Assembly (NCBI GenBank): GCA_947626845.1
Contig: CANQTW010000002.1
Coordinates: 96,738-160,737 of the forward strand
Reading direction: 5' to 3'
DNA length: 64,000 nucleotides
Source of the DNA: an uncultured Oscillospiraceae bacterium
Lineage (GTDB): Bacteria; Bacillota; Clostridia; Oscillospirales; Oscillospiraceae
Shown: one piece after another, positions 33,758 to 43,376 of the stretch
Layout: the number at the start of each line of letters is the position of its first letter
Numbering within the stretch: position 1 is the first letter of the stretch
Program-made: the position numbers and the translations under genes
The notes under the pieces: generated by a model
The model's database searches: none
Told to the model about the DNA's origin: nothing
The model's input: the letters and a program-made list of their open reading frames with translations, nothing else

Positions 33758-35131
33758 ATGCAAAAAGTCCCGGAAATTGCCGGGGAGGGAATGCGGTTTG
33801 AGCTGTGGAAGCTGGCCGATATGATCCCGGCCACATACAACCCGCGAAAGACCCTGACCCCTTCGGACCCCGAATACCAGGAAATCAGGCGTAGCATAGA
33901 CGACCTGGACTACTCCGATCCCATCGTCCTGAATTACGACGGGACCATCATCAAGGGGCACCAGCGCCGGAACGTGATGATGGACATGGGCTATACCGAA
34001 GCCTACTGCATCGTTCTGGAAATCCGGGATAAGCAAAAAGAGATGGCGTTGAACATTGCCCTGAACAAAATCACGGGCAAGTGGAGCAACGCCACCCTGA
34101 AAGAAGTCCTCCTCACCATGGACTTGAACGGATACGACTTCACGGTGACGGGCTTCAAACGGACAGACCTGGAGGATTTGATCCAGCTGACGGACATCCC
34201 GCCGGAGGCCCAGGAGGATGATTTTGACCCGGACGCCGAAGCCGAAAAGATCGATGAGCCGATCAGCAGACCGGGATCCATCTGGTGGCTTGGGCGGCAT
34301 CGGCTCATGTGCGGAGACGCAACCGACCCGGACGATGTAGCCCAGCTCATGGCCGGAGCGAAGCTCGACCTGGTGATCACCGACCCGCCCTACAACGTGG
34401 ACTACGGCGCAAAGACGGAATTCCTTGAAGCCTACCTGGGGCAAGAGGGGACCCGCAAGAATAGCACCATCGAAAATGACCACATGGACGCCGGGAGCTT
34501 TTACAAGTTCCTCTTGGCCGCTTTCCAAAATTGCAATGAGGCCATGAGGCCCGGAGCTGCCATCTACGTCTTCCACGCCGAAAGCACTGGCCTGCAGTTC
34601 CGGCAAGCCTACACGGATGCGGGCCTCAAAATGGCCCAATGCCTGATCTGGGAAAAGAACGCATTCGTCCTGGGTCGGCAAGATTACCAGTGGAGGCATG
34701 AACCCATCCTCTACGGATGGAAAGAGGGAGCCGCCCATTATTTTGTGAACGACCGGACACAGGACACGGTCATTCTGGAGGATGAGGCGGATCTGAAAAA
34801 GATGGGCAAGCGGGAGCTCCTGGCCTTCATTGAGAAGATTTTCCGGGACTACAAGGACCTGACCACCGTCCACTTCGAGAACAAGCCCACCCGCAACGCC
34901 CTCCACCCGACCATGAAGCCTGTCCCCCTGGTGGGCCGCCTGATGAACAACTCCAGCAGACCGGGATGGTCCGTCGGTGACTTTTTCGGAGGCAGCGGGA
35001 CCACGCTCATAGCGGCGGAACAGCTGGGCCGGACGGCCTACCTCATGGAGTACGACCCCCGCAACGTTGACGTGATCGTTCAGCGTTGGGAGCAGCTCAC
35101 CGGCAAAAAGGCGGTGCTAACCAATGGATGA
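33758..35131 (+). CDS. ParB-like nuclease domain fused to DNA adenine methyltransferase
   Basis: 457 residues. The N-terminal ParB/Srx-like domain (about 15-110) includes NPRKTLTP and GTIIKGHQRRNVM. The C-terminal methyltransferase has the catalytic motif ITDPPYNVDYG and SAM motif DFFGGSGTTLIAAEQ, the N6-adenine/N4 beta class. These fusions are common next to phage terminases and may mark DNA for packaging or protect it. The ATG at 33758 follows AAAGGAGG; the longer in-frame extension is rejected. Confidence 0.88.
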   Translation: MQKVPEIAGEGMRFELWKLADMIPATYNPRKTLTPSDPEYQEIRRSIDDLDYSDPIVLNYDGTIIKGHQRRNVMMDMGYTEAYCIVLEIRDKQKEMALNIALNKITGKWSNATLKEVLLTMDLNGYDFTVTGFKRTDLEDLIQLTDIPPEAQEDDFDPDAEAEKIDEPISRPGSIWWLGRHRLMCGDATDPDDVAQLMAGAKLDLVITDPPYNVDYGAKTEFLEAYLGQEGTRKNSTIENDHMDAGSFYKFLLAAFQNCNEAMRPGAAIYVFHAESTGLQFRQAYTDAGLKMAQCLIWEKNAFVLGRQDYQWRHEPILYGWKEGAAHYFVNDRTQDTVILEDEADLKKMGKRELLAFIEKIFRDYKDLTTVHFENKPTRNALHPTMKPVPLVGRLMNNSSRPGWSVGDFFGGSGTTLIAAEQLGRTAYLMEYDPRNVDVIVQRWEQLTGKKAVLTNG

Positions 35132-35804
35132 CCAACCCTTCAGCCTTGACGATTTCGATCTGAACGCCGCCCTCGGCATAGCGCCGGAGGAACAAAAGAC
35201 GGCCCAGACTGAACAGCAAGGGAGCATCAAGGTCAGTCACCGCATGGGGACCCGGCAAATGTGGCGCAAGGCCGCATCCGAGGCCGCCCTGGAACAGGCC
35301 ATGAATTGGCACTGGCAGGAGGGCGACTGCTATCACTGCTTCAGCTTCGGAGACGTGGACAGCTTTTCATTTTTTAAGATGGTCCTCCGGCAACAGCACA
35401 TCGAATACGCCGCCCTCTCCACCTGGTGCATGGCTGGGGAGGATGTGATGGATCTCCGCAAATGGCACGAAAAAGGTCTGGTTGGCCGGGTGGACTTTTT
35501 CGTCGGGGAGATTTTCAAAAGCGGCTACCCGGATGTTTACGCCGCCGTCCTGGAGTTTATCGACGAATGCGGCGGTAGGCTCGTGACCTTCCGAAACCAC
35601 AGCAAGGTCATGGCCATAGAGGGGGAGAAGTTCGACTGCCTCATCGAAAGCAGCGCAAACATCAACACCAACCCCCGGAGCGAGAACACCGTGGTCACTG
35701 TAGACCGGGACCTGGTCGCGGAATACATCCAGCTTTTCTCCGAAATAGTCCCGTTCAACAAAGACAGCGGTGCGGCCCCGTACCGGGGGAGGGCCTCAAG
35801 ATGA
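35124..35804 (+). CDS. Phospholipase-D-like phage protein
   Basis: 226 residues. Near residues 155-185 it has NHSKVMAIEGEKFDCLIESS followed by ANINTNPRSEN, the HxK...N arrangement of the PLD superfamily (one half-motif, so a homodimer would be needed). The centre (GDVDSFSFFKMVLRQ) resembles the first sheet of that fold. Family members include nucleases. It is coupled by overlap to the ParB-methylase and the terminase small subunit. Assigned from the motif alone. Confidence 0.65.
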   Translation: MDDQPFSLDDFDLNAALGIAPEEQKTAQTEQQGSIKVSHRMGTRQMWRKAASEAALEQAMNWHWQEGDCYHCFSFGDVDSFSFFKMVLRQQHIEYAALSTWCMAGEDVMDLRKWHEKGLVGRVDFFVGEIFKSGYPDVYAAVLEFIDECGGRLVTFRNHSKVMAIEGEKFDCLIESSANINTNPRSENTVVTVDRDLVAEYIQLFSEIVPFNKDSGAAPYRGRASR

Positions 35805-36409
35805 TAACAACAACAAACGATTTGACCCTTGAAATAGCGGGGGGGGGGTGTCTCTATTTGGACAGCAACGGAAAAGTAGCAGGCGGCGGATATTACCGTG
35901 TTGAGATCATCGCCCAGCTTTTCGGCGTGACCGTCCGCCGCATCCAACAGCTCACGCAAGAGGGCGTGCTCCCTACGACAGACACCATAGAGGGCCGCCG
36001 ATACGACCTGGTGCCCACGATCCAGAGCTACGTCAAATACCTCTCGGACAAAGCCTACGGCAAGAACCGATCCGAAAAGGAAAACGAGCTCCGGGAGCAA
36101 AAGATGAAAGCGGAAATCGCCCTGAAAGAGAGCCAGGGGGAGCTGCACCGCCTGAGAACCGACATCGCCGCTGGGAAATACATCTCGGTGGAGGAAGTGG
36201 TCCTCGATTACACCCGATTTTTTGTGACCTTCAAGAATTTCGCAATGGCGATCCCGGTCCGGATGACGGAAATGATCAGCGGCATCGTTGATCCCGTGGA
36301 GGCCCGGAGGATTGAAAAGACCCTCCAGCAAGAGGTCCGCCGGATCCTGACAGCCTTTGTGATAGCGGGGGTTACAGATATCGGAGGAACGGATGGCAAG
36401 AAAGAGTAG
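35801..36409 (+). CDS. Terminase small subunit
   Basis: 202 residues. A winged helix-turn-helix (about 35-85, AQLFGVTVRRIQQLTQEGVL) is followed by a long helix (KENELREQKMKAEIALKESQ) that should oligomerise, as in Nu1-like packaging proteins that recognise phage DNA. Overlaps the large subunit by 17 bases. Codons 13-16 contain a run of ten G (35839-35848), which would be prone to slippage. Confidence 0.8.
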   Translation: MITTTNDLTLEIAGGGCLYLDSNGKVAGGGYYRVEIIAQLFGVTVRRIQQLTQEGVLPTTDTIEGRRYDLVPTIQSYVKYLSDKAYGKNRSEKENELREQKMKAEIALKESQGELHRLRTDIAAGKYISVEEVVLDYTRFFVTFKNFAMAIPVRMTEMISGIVDPVEARRIEKTLQQEVRRILTAFVIAGVTDIGGTDGKKE

Positions 36410-38240
36410 GGGCATCCGCTTCCGGAAATACCTGGTCGCCCCCTACCAAAAGCAAGCCCTCTCCGCCTTGCAGCCGCCGGAGGATATGACCACCTCCGAG
36501 TGGGCGGAGAAATACCGCGTCCTCGACGCAAAGACCTCGGACAACCCCGGCCCCTGGAGGAACGAAAAGACCCCCTACCTTGTAGGCATCATGGATGAGC
36601 TCTGCAACTACGAGACGGAGGAGGTCATCTTCGTAAAGCCCACCCAGGTCGGAGGGACGGAATCCATCCTCAACAGCATGGGCCGGATAATCCAGCAAGA
36701 CCCATCGCCCACCATGGTGGTCTACCCCTCGGACACCCTGGGGGAAAGCGTCAAGAAGAACCGCATCGACCCGATGATCCAGGCATCGCCGGAGCTTAAG
36801 AAGCGATACCACGAAAGCGAATCCTCCCTCTCGGAGCTCCAGTTCGACGGGATGTACATGGTCATCGTCGGTTCCAACAGCCCCTCCCAGTTGGCAAGCC
36901 GCCCCATCCGGAACCTTTTTCTTGATGAGGTGGATAAATACCCCGGAGCCTCGAAAAAGGAATCCGACCCGATCTCGCTGGCCCGTGAAAGGACCAAGAC
37001 CTTCCGCAACCGAAAGATCTTCATGACCTCGACCCCCACCCTCAAGACCGGGCACATTTGGAAAGCCATGGAGGATGCCGATGAGATCCGGCATTACTTC
37101 GTGCCCTGCCCCCATTGCGGCAAGATGATCGAGCTGAAATGGAAGCAGGTCAAATTCCCGGATGAAGATGGGATGACCTACGCAGACCGGGCAGAATTTG
37201 CCGTCTACGTTTGCCAGGAATGCGAGGGAGTCATTACGGACCGACACAAGCCGGATATGCTCCGCCGGGGAGAGTGGCGGACCGTCAGCGGTTCAACACA
37301 GTTCCCCCGAAAGATAGCCTTCTGGCTAAATACCCTCTATTCGCCCTTCGTGCGATTTTCGGAGATGGCCCTGGCATTCCTCACCAGCAAGGACGATCCC
37401 GACCTGTTCCAGAATTTCACCAACTCTTGGCTGGCGGAACCGTGGGAGGACACAAAGCTCAAGACCAACGCAGACCTGGTCATGGAGCGCCAGACAGACC
37501 TCCCGGAATTTGCCGTCCCACCCTGGGCCAAAATTCTGACCGCCGGAATCGACGTTCAGGAAACAAGCGTCTATTACACCATCCGGGCCTGGGGGAATTA
37601 CCTCACCTCCCAAAAGATAACCAGCGGGCAGGTTTACAGCTTCGCCGAGGTGGAGCGGCTCATGAACCTCCAGTACGTCAAACCGGACACTGGAGAACAG
37701 TTGGTGGTTTCCCTGGCCCTCATGGATAGCGGTGACAACACCGATCTGGTCTACGATTTTTGTGCAGACAACGCCGACTGGGCGCTTCCCAGCAAGGGAG
37801 CCTCCCACCCGATGGACACCCACTTCAGGATCTCGAAGGTCAACAAAACCGACAGCAAAGCCTACGGGATGCAGCTGGTCATCATCGACACCGGCAAGTA
37901 CAAGGACATGATCGCAGGCCGCATGAGGAAAAAGAACGGGACCGGGAGCTGGATGGTCCACAGAGGATGTGACCGGGAGTACGCCGATCAGGTCACCGCA
38001 GAGCATAAGGTCAACGTCCGGAGCGGCCAACGCACCGTCCAGCAATGGGTCCTCAAGAGCACCCACGCCGATAACCACTACCTGGACTGCGAGGTCTACG
38101 CCATGTGCGCCGCCGATATGCTCGGAGCCCGGACCTTCCACCTGCAGGAGGTGGAGCTCCCGCCCAGGGCAGAGACGCCAAAAGACGCCGAACCGACCCC
38201 GGAGGAAAACTGGATCAGCCAAAACGATAACTGGCTATAG
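36393..38240 (+). CDS. Terminase large subunit (GpA family)
   Basis: 615 residues, full length for the lambda GpA family. ATPase features: KPTQVGGTESILNSM (Walker-A-like), NLFLDEVDKYPG (Walker B) and STPTLKTGHIW (coupling motif). A Cys pair region (CPHCGKM, then CQECEG) follows. The nuclease domain includes GIDVQETSVYY, LMDSGDNTD and a late HADNHYLDCEVY. It cuts concatemeric DNA and drives it into the prohead. Confidence 0.93.
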   Translation: MARKSRGIRFRKYLVAPYQKQALSALQPPEDMTTSEWAEKYRVLDAKTSDNPGPWRNEKTPYLVGIMDELCNYETEEVIFVKPTQVGGTESILNSMGRIIQQDPSPTMVVYPSDTLGESVKKNRIDPMIQASPELKKRYHESESSLSELQFDGMYMVIVGSNSPSQLASRPIRNLFLDEVDKYPGASKKESDPISLARERTKTFRNRKIFMTSTPTLKTGHIWKAMEDADEIRHYFVPCPHCGKMIELKWKQVKFPDEDGMTYADRAEFAVYVCQECEGVITDRHKPDMLRRGEWRTVSGSTQFPRKIAFWLNTLYSPFVRFSEMALAFLTSKDDPDLFQNFTNSWLAEPWEDTKLKTNADLVMERQTDLPEFAVPPWAKILTAGIDVQETSVYYTIRAWGNYLTSQKITSGQVYSFAEVERLMNLQYVKPDTGEQLVVSLALMDSGDNTDLVYDFCADNADWALPSKGASHPMDTHFRISKVNKTDSKAYGMQLVIIDTGKYKDMIAGRMRKKNGTGSWMVHRGCDREYADQVTAEHKVNVRSGQRTVQQWVLKSTHADNHYLDCEVYAMCAADMLGARTFHLQEVELPPRAETPKDAEPTPEENWISQNDNWL

Positions 38241-38251
38241 GAGGGAATGGA

Positions 38252-38476
38252 ATGGATAACAGCTACACGCCGCAACAGCGGCTCAACGAAGTGAACCAGG
38301 CCATCCAGTCTGTCCTGCTCGGAGGGCAGAGCTACAAGATCGGGTCCCGGAGCCTTACCAGGGCAGACCTCGCCCTGCTTCGGTCCATGCGGGATGACCT
38401 GGAGGCGCAAATAGCCAGCGGGGAGGATAGCCACCTGCTGGACAATACATACGTTGCATTTTTCGACGGGAGGTGA
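38252..38476 (+). CDS. Small head-completion (gpW-like) protein
   Basis: 74 residues between terminase and portal, helical, with the SYKIGSRSLTRADLALLRSM pattern typical of gpW-like or DUF6148-like joining proteins. It would plug or stabilise the filled head. GGAGGGAATGGA precedes the ATG. Confidence 0.7.
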   Translation: MDNSYTPQQRLNEVNQAIQSVLLGGQSYKIGSRSLTRADLALLRSMRDDLEAQIASGEDSHLLDNTYVAFFDGR

Positions 38477-38480
38477 GCGG

Positions 38481-40103
38481 ATGAATTGGCTGGACACACT
38501 CATCGGCTGGATCAGCCCGGAGGCCGGGGCAAAGCGTGAAGCCTGGAGGCAAGTTCTGGAGGAACAGCGCCACTACGACGCCGGGGACCACCGGCGGCTC
38601 AACAGCGGCTGGCTGGCTACCAATCAGAGCGCCGAATACACCGACCGCTACAGCCGGGACACCGTCCGGGCCAGGGCCAGGGACCTGGAGCGCAACTCCG
38701 ACATGATGAATTCCCTCATCGGCCCCTTCGTCCGTAATGTGGTCGGCAAGGGCCTCATCCTTCAGGCGGACACCGGGAACGCTGACCTCAACCGAAAGAT
38801 TGAAAAGCTCTGGAGGATTTGGTGCAAAAAGCGCAACTGCGACGTGACCGGGACACAGAGCCTGAGTCAGATGCTCCGGATGGCCGTCCGCCGGAAAAAG
38901 GTTGACGGCGGGATCCTTTTTGTGAAGCGATACACCACCGGAGGCATCCTCCCGTTCAAACTTCAGCTTTTCGAGGTGGATGAGCTGGACGCCACGCAAA
39001 CCAACCCGAAGCACAAAGGCAACCGGGTGGTGGGCGGCATCGAGTACAACCAGTACAACGCCCCGGTCGGCTATTGGATCCGGCAATATTCCGTTGACGG
39101 CTTTTCCCTGGTGGACCCGGTCTACATCAAGGCCGATGATGTGATTTTTTACTTCAGCAAGCGCCGCCCCTCCCAGCTTCGGGAGATGAGCGACATGAGC
39201 CAAACGATCACCCGGATCCGCGACGCCAACGAATTCATGGTGGCGATTTCCGTCAAGCAGAGGATCGAAGCCTGCCTCTCGGTCTTCATCAAGAGGGCCT
39301 ATCCCACCGCCGGGGTGGGCCGTGGTCCCACGGCAACGGTCAACGGCCCCCGGCAGAGCTACGACGGAAAGACGCTCACGCCCGGAATGATCAAAGAGAT
39401 GAACGTCGGAGACGAAATCCAGGTGGTCAACCCCCAGGGGCAGGCCACCGACGCCGCCAGTTTCATCAAGCTCATGCAGCGCCTGAACGGGGCCGGTCAG
39501 GGAATCAGCTACGAGGCGACCTCCCGCGACATGAGCGAGGCCACCTACAGCAGCGCCCGTCAGGGTCTTATCGAGGACGGCATGACCTACGCCGAAGAAG
39601 ATGAGCTCCTGGCAGATGTCCTCGATGAGATCTACGAGACGTTCATCATTTCGGCAGTCCTGGCCGGGGAGCTGACCATCCGGGATTTTTGGGACAACAA
39701 GGACAAGTACTTCACGCATTCCTTCACGAAGCCCCCGAAAGACTGGATCGACCCCAGCAAAGAGGCCACCGCAACAAAGACCGCCCTGCAGTCGGGGCAA
39801 AAGACATTCATGCAGATCGCCGCCGAAAACGGCCAGGATTGGCGTAAGCAGATCGACGACATCTGCGAAGTCCTCAAATACGCCCGTGACAAACACGGGA
39901 TAGACCTGGGAGGTGTAATTCTTGGACAGAAAAAGTCAGATGGCCTGTACGCCGATGAAGATGAGGGGGACGAACCCCCCGCAGGCGGAACCGGCCCGGT
40001 TCCCCCTCCCGCTCCTGGGGACGCCCCAAACACTCCCGCTCCGGAGGCGGGAGCTGGGCAACCCGCAGGCGGCGAGAGCGGTGGAGAAAACGAGGATGAA
40101 TGA
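38481..40103 (+). CDS. Portal protein (lambda gpB type)
   Basis: 540 residues. Typical segments: RYSRDTVRARARDLERNSDM near the N-terminus, GKGLILQAD, GGIEYNQYNAPVGYWIR, and MSEATYSSARQGLIED in the clip/stem region. The last 40 residues are a Pro/Gly/Glu linker. It forms the dodecameric DNA entry ring. The ATG at 38481 follows GGGAGGTGAGCGG. Confidence 0.92.
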   Translation: MNWLDTLIGWISPEAGAKREAWRQVLEEQRHYDAGDHRRLNSGWLATNQSAEYTDRYSRDTVRARARDLERNSDMMNSLIGPFVRNVVGKGLILQADTGNADLNRKIEKLWRIWCKKRNCDVTGTQSLSQMLRMAVRRKKVDGGILFVKRYTTGGILPFKLQLFEVDELDATQTNPKHKGNRVVGGIEYNQYNAPVGYWIRQYSVDGFSLVDPVYIKADDVIFYFSKRRPSQLREMSDMSQTITRIRDANEFMVAISVKQRIEACLSVFIKRAYPTAGVGRGPTATVNGPRQSYDGKTLTPGMIKEMNVGDEIQVVNPQGQATDAASFIKLMQRLNGAGQGISYEATSRDMSEATYSSARQGLIEDGMTYAEEDELLADVLDEIYETFIISAVLAGELTIRDFWDNKDKYFTHSFTKPPKDWIDPSKEATATKTALQSGQKTFMQIAAENGQDWRKQIDDICEVLKYARDKHGIDLGGVILGQKKSDGLYADEDEGDEPPAGGTGPVPPPAPGDAPNTPAPEAGAGQPAGGESGGENEDE

Positions 40104-40662
40104 CCTGCACCGTTACGCCACCCTTCAGAGGGTGGAGGGCGACGGCAACGAGCGGAAATTCACCCTTTCCTTCAGCTCGGAACAGCCCGTGGAGCGGTGG
40201 TTCGGGATGGAAATTCTGGACCACAGCCCTGGAGCTGCCGATTTGACCCGGCTTAACGATATCGGATGTCTCCTGTTTAACCACAACAGAGACATGGTAA
40301 TCGGCAAGATCAACCGGGCATGGATAGAGGATTACCGTGGCTATGCGGAGGTGGAATTTGACACCGACGAAGCCTCGGAGGTCATCTACCAGAAGGTGCG
40401 GAGTGGGACCCTTAAAGGCGTCTCCGTAGGATACCGCATCGACTCTCTTGAGGAAGTAATGGCTGGAAAAGCCAGCGCAGATGGCAGATTTACGGGGCCT
40501 TGTGAGATCGCGAGGAAGTGGTGGCCATTCGAGATCTCCATCGTTTCGGTACCGGCTGACGGCACGGTCGGCGTGGGCCGAGAGGCGGAGCAACCCGCAA
40601 CAATCCCACTGTCCGTGTTCGAAAGCCAGCTTCAAATCAATTACAACAACAGTAGGAGGTAA
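40096..40662 (+). CDS. HK97-type prohead protease
   Basis: 188 residues. His in GCLLFNHNRD and Ser in TLKGVSVGYRID form the S78-type catalytic pair, and FEISIVSVPAD is the hallmark ending. It processes capsid precursor during maturation. Overlaps the portal stop by 8 bases and precedes the capsid gene, as usual. Confidence 0.88.
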   Translation: MNDLHRYATLQRVEGDGNERKFTLSFSSEQPVERWFGMEILDHSPGAADLTRLNDIGCLLFNHNRDMVIGKINRAWIEDYRGYAEVEFDTDEASEVIYQKVRSGTLKGVSVGYRIDSLEEVMAGKASADGRFTGPCEIARKWWPFEISIVSVPADGTVGVGREAEQPATIPLSVFESQLQINYNNSRR

Positions 40663-40669
40663 AAGCATC

Positions 40670-42226
40670 ATGAAAAAGAAGCAGCAGAGAGCCGCACTGC
40701 TCCAGCGCCAGCAGGCCCTGGTGAATGCGGCAAAAGCGGCCAACCGTAGCCTCACCGCCGATGAGCAGGCGGACTTTGACACCCTCCAGAGACAGATAGA
40801 GCAGCTCGACATTGAGATCGCCGCCGAGGAACACCGGGACCAGGACCCCTCCCCTGCCCCCGCCGATCCCGCTCCTGCCCCTGCTCCTGCCCCTGCCAGC
40901 GAAACCCAGCGGGCCATCGAGGGTGAGCGCAACCGAATCACCGAGATCACTGCCATGTGCAGGGACCTCAATTTCGACCCGACCGAGTACATCACCAACG
41001 GGTCCACCGTAGACCAGGTCAGGGCGGCGATCATCGCCCAGCTCCGCACGGATCACGCCCCCATTCCCAGCGGCGTCCATATCACCAACACCGGAGAGGA
41101 TGACTTCCGCCGTGATGCCGCCGAAGCTCTTCTGCTTCGGTGCTCCAGCGTCCGGGTCGAGAATCCCTCCGAGGGCGCACGCCAGCTCCGGGGCATGAGC
41201 CTGCGGGATCTCGCCATCGAGTGTCTGATCCGGTCCGGGGACCGCAACGCAAGCACCCTGCTCCGGATGAGTAGCGATGACCTCTACAGCGAGATGTGCC
41301 GCCAGTTTTACAACCCCACCGCCGCCTTCCCGGCCATCCTGGATGACACCATCCGCAAGAGCATCCTCTACCTTTACAACCACGTCCCCACAACCTTCCA
41401 GGCTTTCACCACCACTGGCAGCCTGAAGGACTTCAAGGCGACCGCCGACCATGAGTACGTCATCGGCGGCGTGGGCGATTTCCTTCTGGTCCCCGAAAAC
41501 GGTGAGATCAAGCCGGATCTGCCCAGGACGGAAAAACTGCCCCAGCGCAAGTTGGACACCTACGGTAAGCAGTTCAGCATGACCCGTCAGGCGTTCATCA
41601 ACGATGACATCGGCTTCTTGACGGAAGTCCCCGGCCTCTACGCCACGGCGGCGAAAAAGACCATCGACAAGCAGGTCTACAAGATTCTGTTCAACAATGG
41701 GAACATCTTCGACGGAAAGAAGCTCTTCTGCGCCGATCACAAGAACCACATCACCAAGGGCACCAAGCCTACCCCGGAGAGCCTCCAGGCCATCATCCTG
41801 CAGATGCAGCAGCAGACGGATCAGTTTGGTGAGGCGATCTACATCACGCCCAGGACCCTCGTTCTGCCGGTCGGCTATGAGTTTGAGATCGCCGTCATCC
41901 TCCGCTCCGCCCAGGTTGTCGGCTCCAGCAACAACGACATCAACCCCCTGTACAACTACCCCCTGCAGGTTGTCCAGTCCCCGGTCCTCAACGCCCTGGC
42001 CGGAGGCAAAGCCTGCCCGTGGTTTATGTTCGCAAGCAGCGACAGCGCCAAGGGCATCCAGGTGGACTACCTCAACGGGCAGGAGACGCCCACCGTCCGC
42101 CGGATGGAAACCGTCGGGACCCTCGGCTTCACCTGGGATATGTGGCTGGATTGGGGCATCGCCGTCCGCGATTTCCGTGGCGTCGCCCGGAACGACGGCG
42201 CTGTCATCCCCACCCCCGCCGCCTGA
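40670..42226 (+). CDS. Major capsid protein with N-terminal scaffold-like domain
   Basis: 518 residues. A coiled-coil delta domain (about 1-60) and a Pro/Ala linker are followed by an HK97-fold body with GVGDFLLVPENGEIKP, YGKQFSMTRQAFINDD and the closing WLDWGIAVRDFRGVARNDGA. The N-terminus is probably removed by the protease upstream. The ATG at 40670 follows AGGAGGTAAAAG, which overlaps the protease stop. Confidence 0.9.
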   Translation: MKKKQQRAALLQRQQALVNAAKAANRSLTADEQADFDTLQRQIEQLDIEIAAEEHRDQDPSPAPADPAPAPAPAPASETQRAIEGERNRITEITAMCRDLNFDPTEYITNGSTVDQVRAAIIAQLRTDHAPIPSGVHITNTGEDDFRRDAAEALLLRCSSVRVENPSEGARQLRGMSLRDLAIECLIRSGDRNASTLLRMSSDDLYSEMCRQFYNPTAAFPAILDDTIRKSILYLYNHVPTTFQAFTTTGSLKDFKATADHEYVIGGVGDFLLVPENGEIKPDLPRTEKLPQRKLDTYGKQFSMTRQAFINDDIGFLTEVPGLYATAAKKTIDKQVYKILFNNGNIFDGKKLFCADHKNHITKGTKPTPESLQAIILQMQQQTDQFGEAIYITPRTLVLPVGYEFEIAVILRSAQVVGSSNNDINPLYNYPLQVVQSPVLNALAGGKACPWFMFASSDSAKGIQVDYLNGQETPTVRRMETVGTLGFTWDMWLDWGIAVRDFRGVARNDGAVIPTPAA

Positions 42227-42247
42227 TTTGAGAAAGGAGAAAAGAAC

Positions 42248-42742
42248 ATGGCAAAGACTTCAATGGCAAGCTACGTCCAGCGCGGCGAGGCGCTGGACTA
42301 CCCCAACGCCACCGACGCCGTCATCCCCGCCGGTTCCGTGGTCAGCCTGACCTCTCGGATCGGCGTGGCCGGGACGGACATCGCCCCCGGAGCTATCGGC
42401 AGCGTCCACGTCATGGGCGTGTTTTCCATCGACAAGGCCGAGAGTGAGGACATCAAGATCGGTGACGCCGTCTACTTTGACGCCGACACCGGCAAGATCA
42501 CCAAGACCGGAGACGGCAAGGTCCCCGCCGGGTACGCCGCCGCCGACTCCGCCACCGAGAACACCACCGTCCTGGTCAACATCGGCTTCCCGCCTTCCGC
42601 TGGCAGTTCCGCCCCCGCCCCCGCCGCCAAGACCAAGCTGTCCGAGCTGGATGACGTGGAGATTTCCGACGAGTCGGACGGCCAGGTGCTGACCTACGAC
42701 ACCAGCGGCAAGTGGAAGAATAAGGCCGCCGCCGGGGCTTAA
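42248..42742 (+). CDS. DUF2190-type capsid decoration protein
   Basis: 164 residues. The first 115 form a beta-rich fold (DAVIPAGSVVSLTSRIGVAG, then IKIGDAVYFDADTGKIT) known from DUF2190 capsid cement proteins. The rest is an Ala/Pro linker and a short conserved-looking SELDDVEISDESDGQVLTYD motif, as often seen in phage structural proteins. AAAGGAG precedes the ATG. Confidence 0.8.
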   Translation: MAKTSMASYVQRGEALDYPNATDAVIPAGSVVSLTSRIGVAGTDIAPGAIGSVHVMGVFSIDKAESEDIKIGDAVYFDADTGKITKTGDGKVPAGYAAADSATENTTVLVNIGFPPSAGSSAPAPAAKTKLSELDDVEISDESDGQVLTYDTSGKWKNKAAAGA

Positions 42743-42744
42743 TC

Positions 42745-43050
42745 ATGGACGGGAGCGGCGGAGAGCGCCTTCTGGCGCTGGCTGACATCCTGACAGACGG
42801 CGGCCTCTCGCAATACCGGGCCGGGGACTTCCTCCCTTCGGAGCACCCCAACGCGGCGGCCTGGGTGGAAGCGGGGAGCGCCAAATGGGTGGATGCAGAC
42901 TACAAACCGCCCACCTACGCAAGAGCCAAACCAGCAACCGCAACGGCGGGGCTCCCTGGCCTCGCCGTGGGAGGGTACGCCGCCGGAGATGACCTGGTAG
43001 GCCGGATCCCGGTAACTCACGAAAGGATGCGGGGCAAATGGAGAGCCTGA
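42745..43050 (+). CDS. Hypothetical head protein
   Basis: 101 residues, Ala/Gly-rich, with GDFLPSEHPNAAAWVEAGSA, a pattern found in small head or head-tail proteins. Its stop overlaps the next start by 13 bases. Function not known. Confidence 0.6.
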   Translation: MDGSGGERLLALADILTDGGLSQYRAGDFLPSEHPNAAAWVEAGSAKWVDADYKPPTYARAKPATATAGLPGLAVGGYAAGDDLVGRIPVTHERMRGKWRA

Positions 43051-43376
43051 GCTTTAAGGACATCGTCCACAGAGACATCAGCCGGACCTTCCTCAACCCG
43101 GAGGAATTCGGAGAAGCCCACACTGTCAACGGGAAAGAAGTGACCATCATTTTTGATGACATCGAAAATGTGGGGCGCGAAAAGAAGATGAAGTCCACCA
43201 TGGACGGCCTCCATGTTCGCCAATACTTCATGTTCATCAGCGCGGATGACTTTGGGGGACCCCTCCCGGCCCAGGACAAGCTGGTGACCGTTGACGGCAA
43301 GAGGTACAAGGTGGTAGACGCCACGGACGAATCCGGGATGTACGGGATTACCCTGGAGGCGAATAGGAGCAAATGA
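43038..43376 (+). CDS. Head-tail joining protein (gpFII-like)
   Basis: 112 residues, mostly beta, with an early HRDISRTFLNPEEFGE and the central IIFDDIENVGR. This is the usual look and location of the small head-tail adaptor between capsid and gpZ genes in lambda/Mu-type modules. Confidence 0.7.
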   Translation: MESLSFKDIVHRDISRTFLNPEEFGEAHTVNGKEVTIIFDDIENVGREKKMKSTMDGLHVRQYFMFISADDFGGPLPAQDKLVTVDGKRYKVVDATDESGMYGITLEANRSK

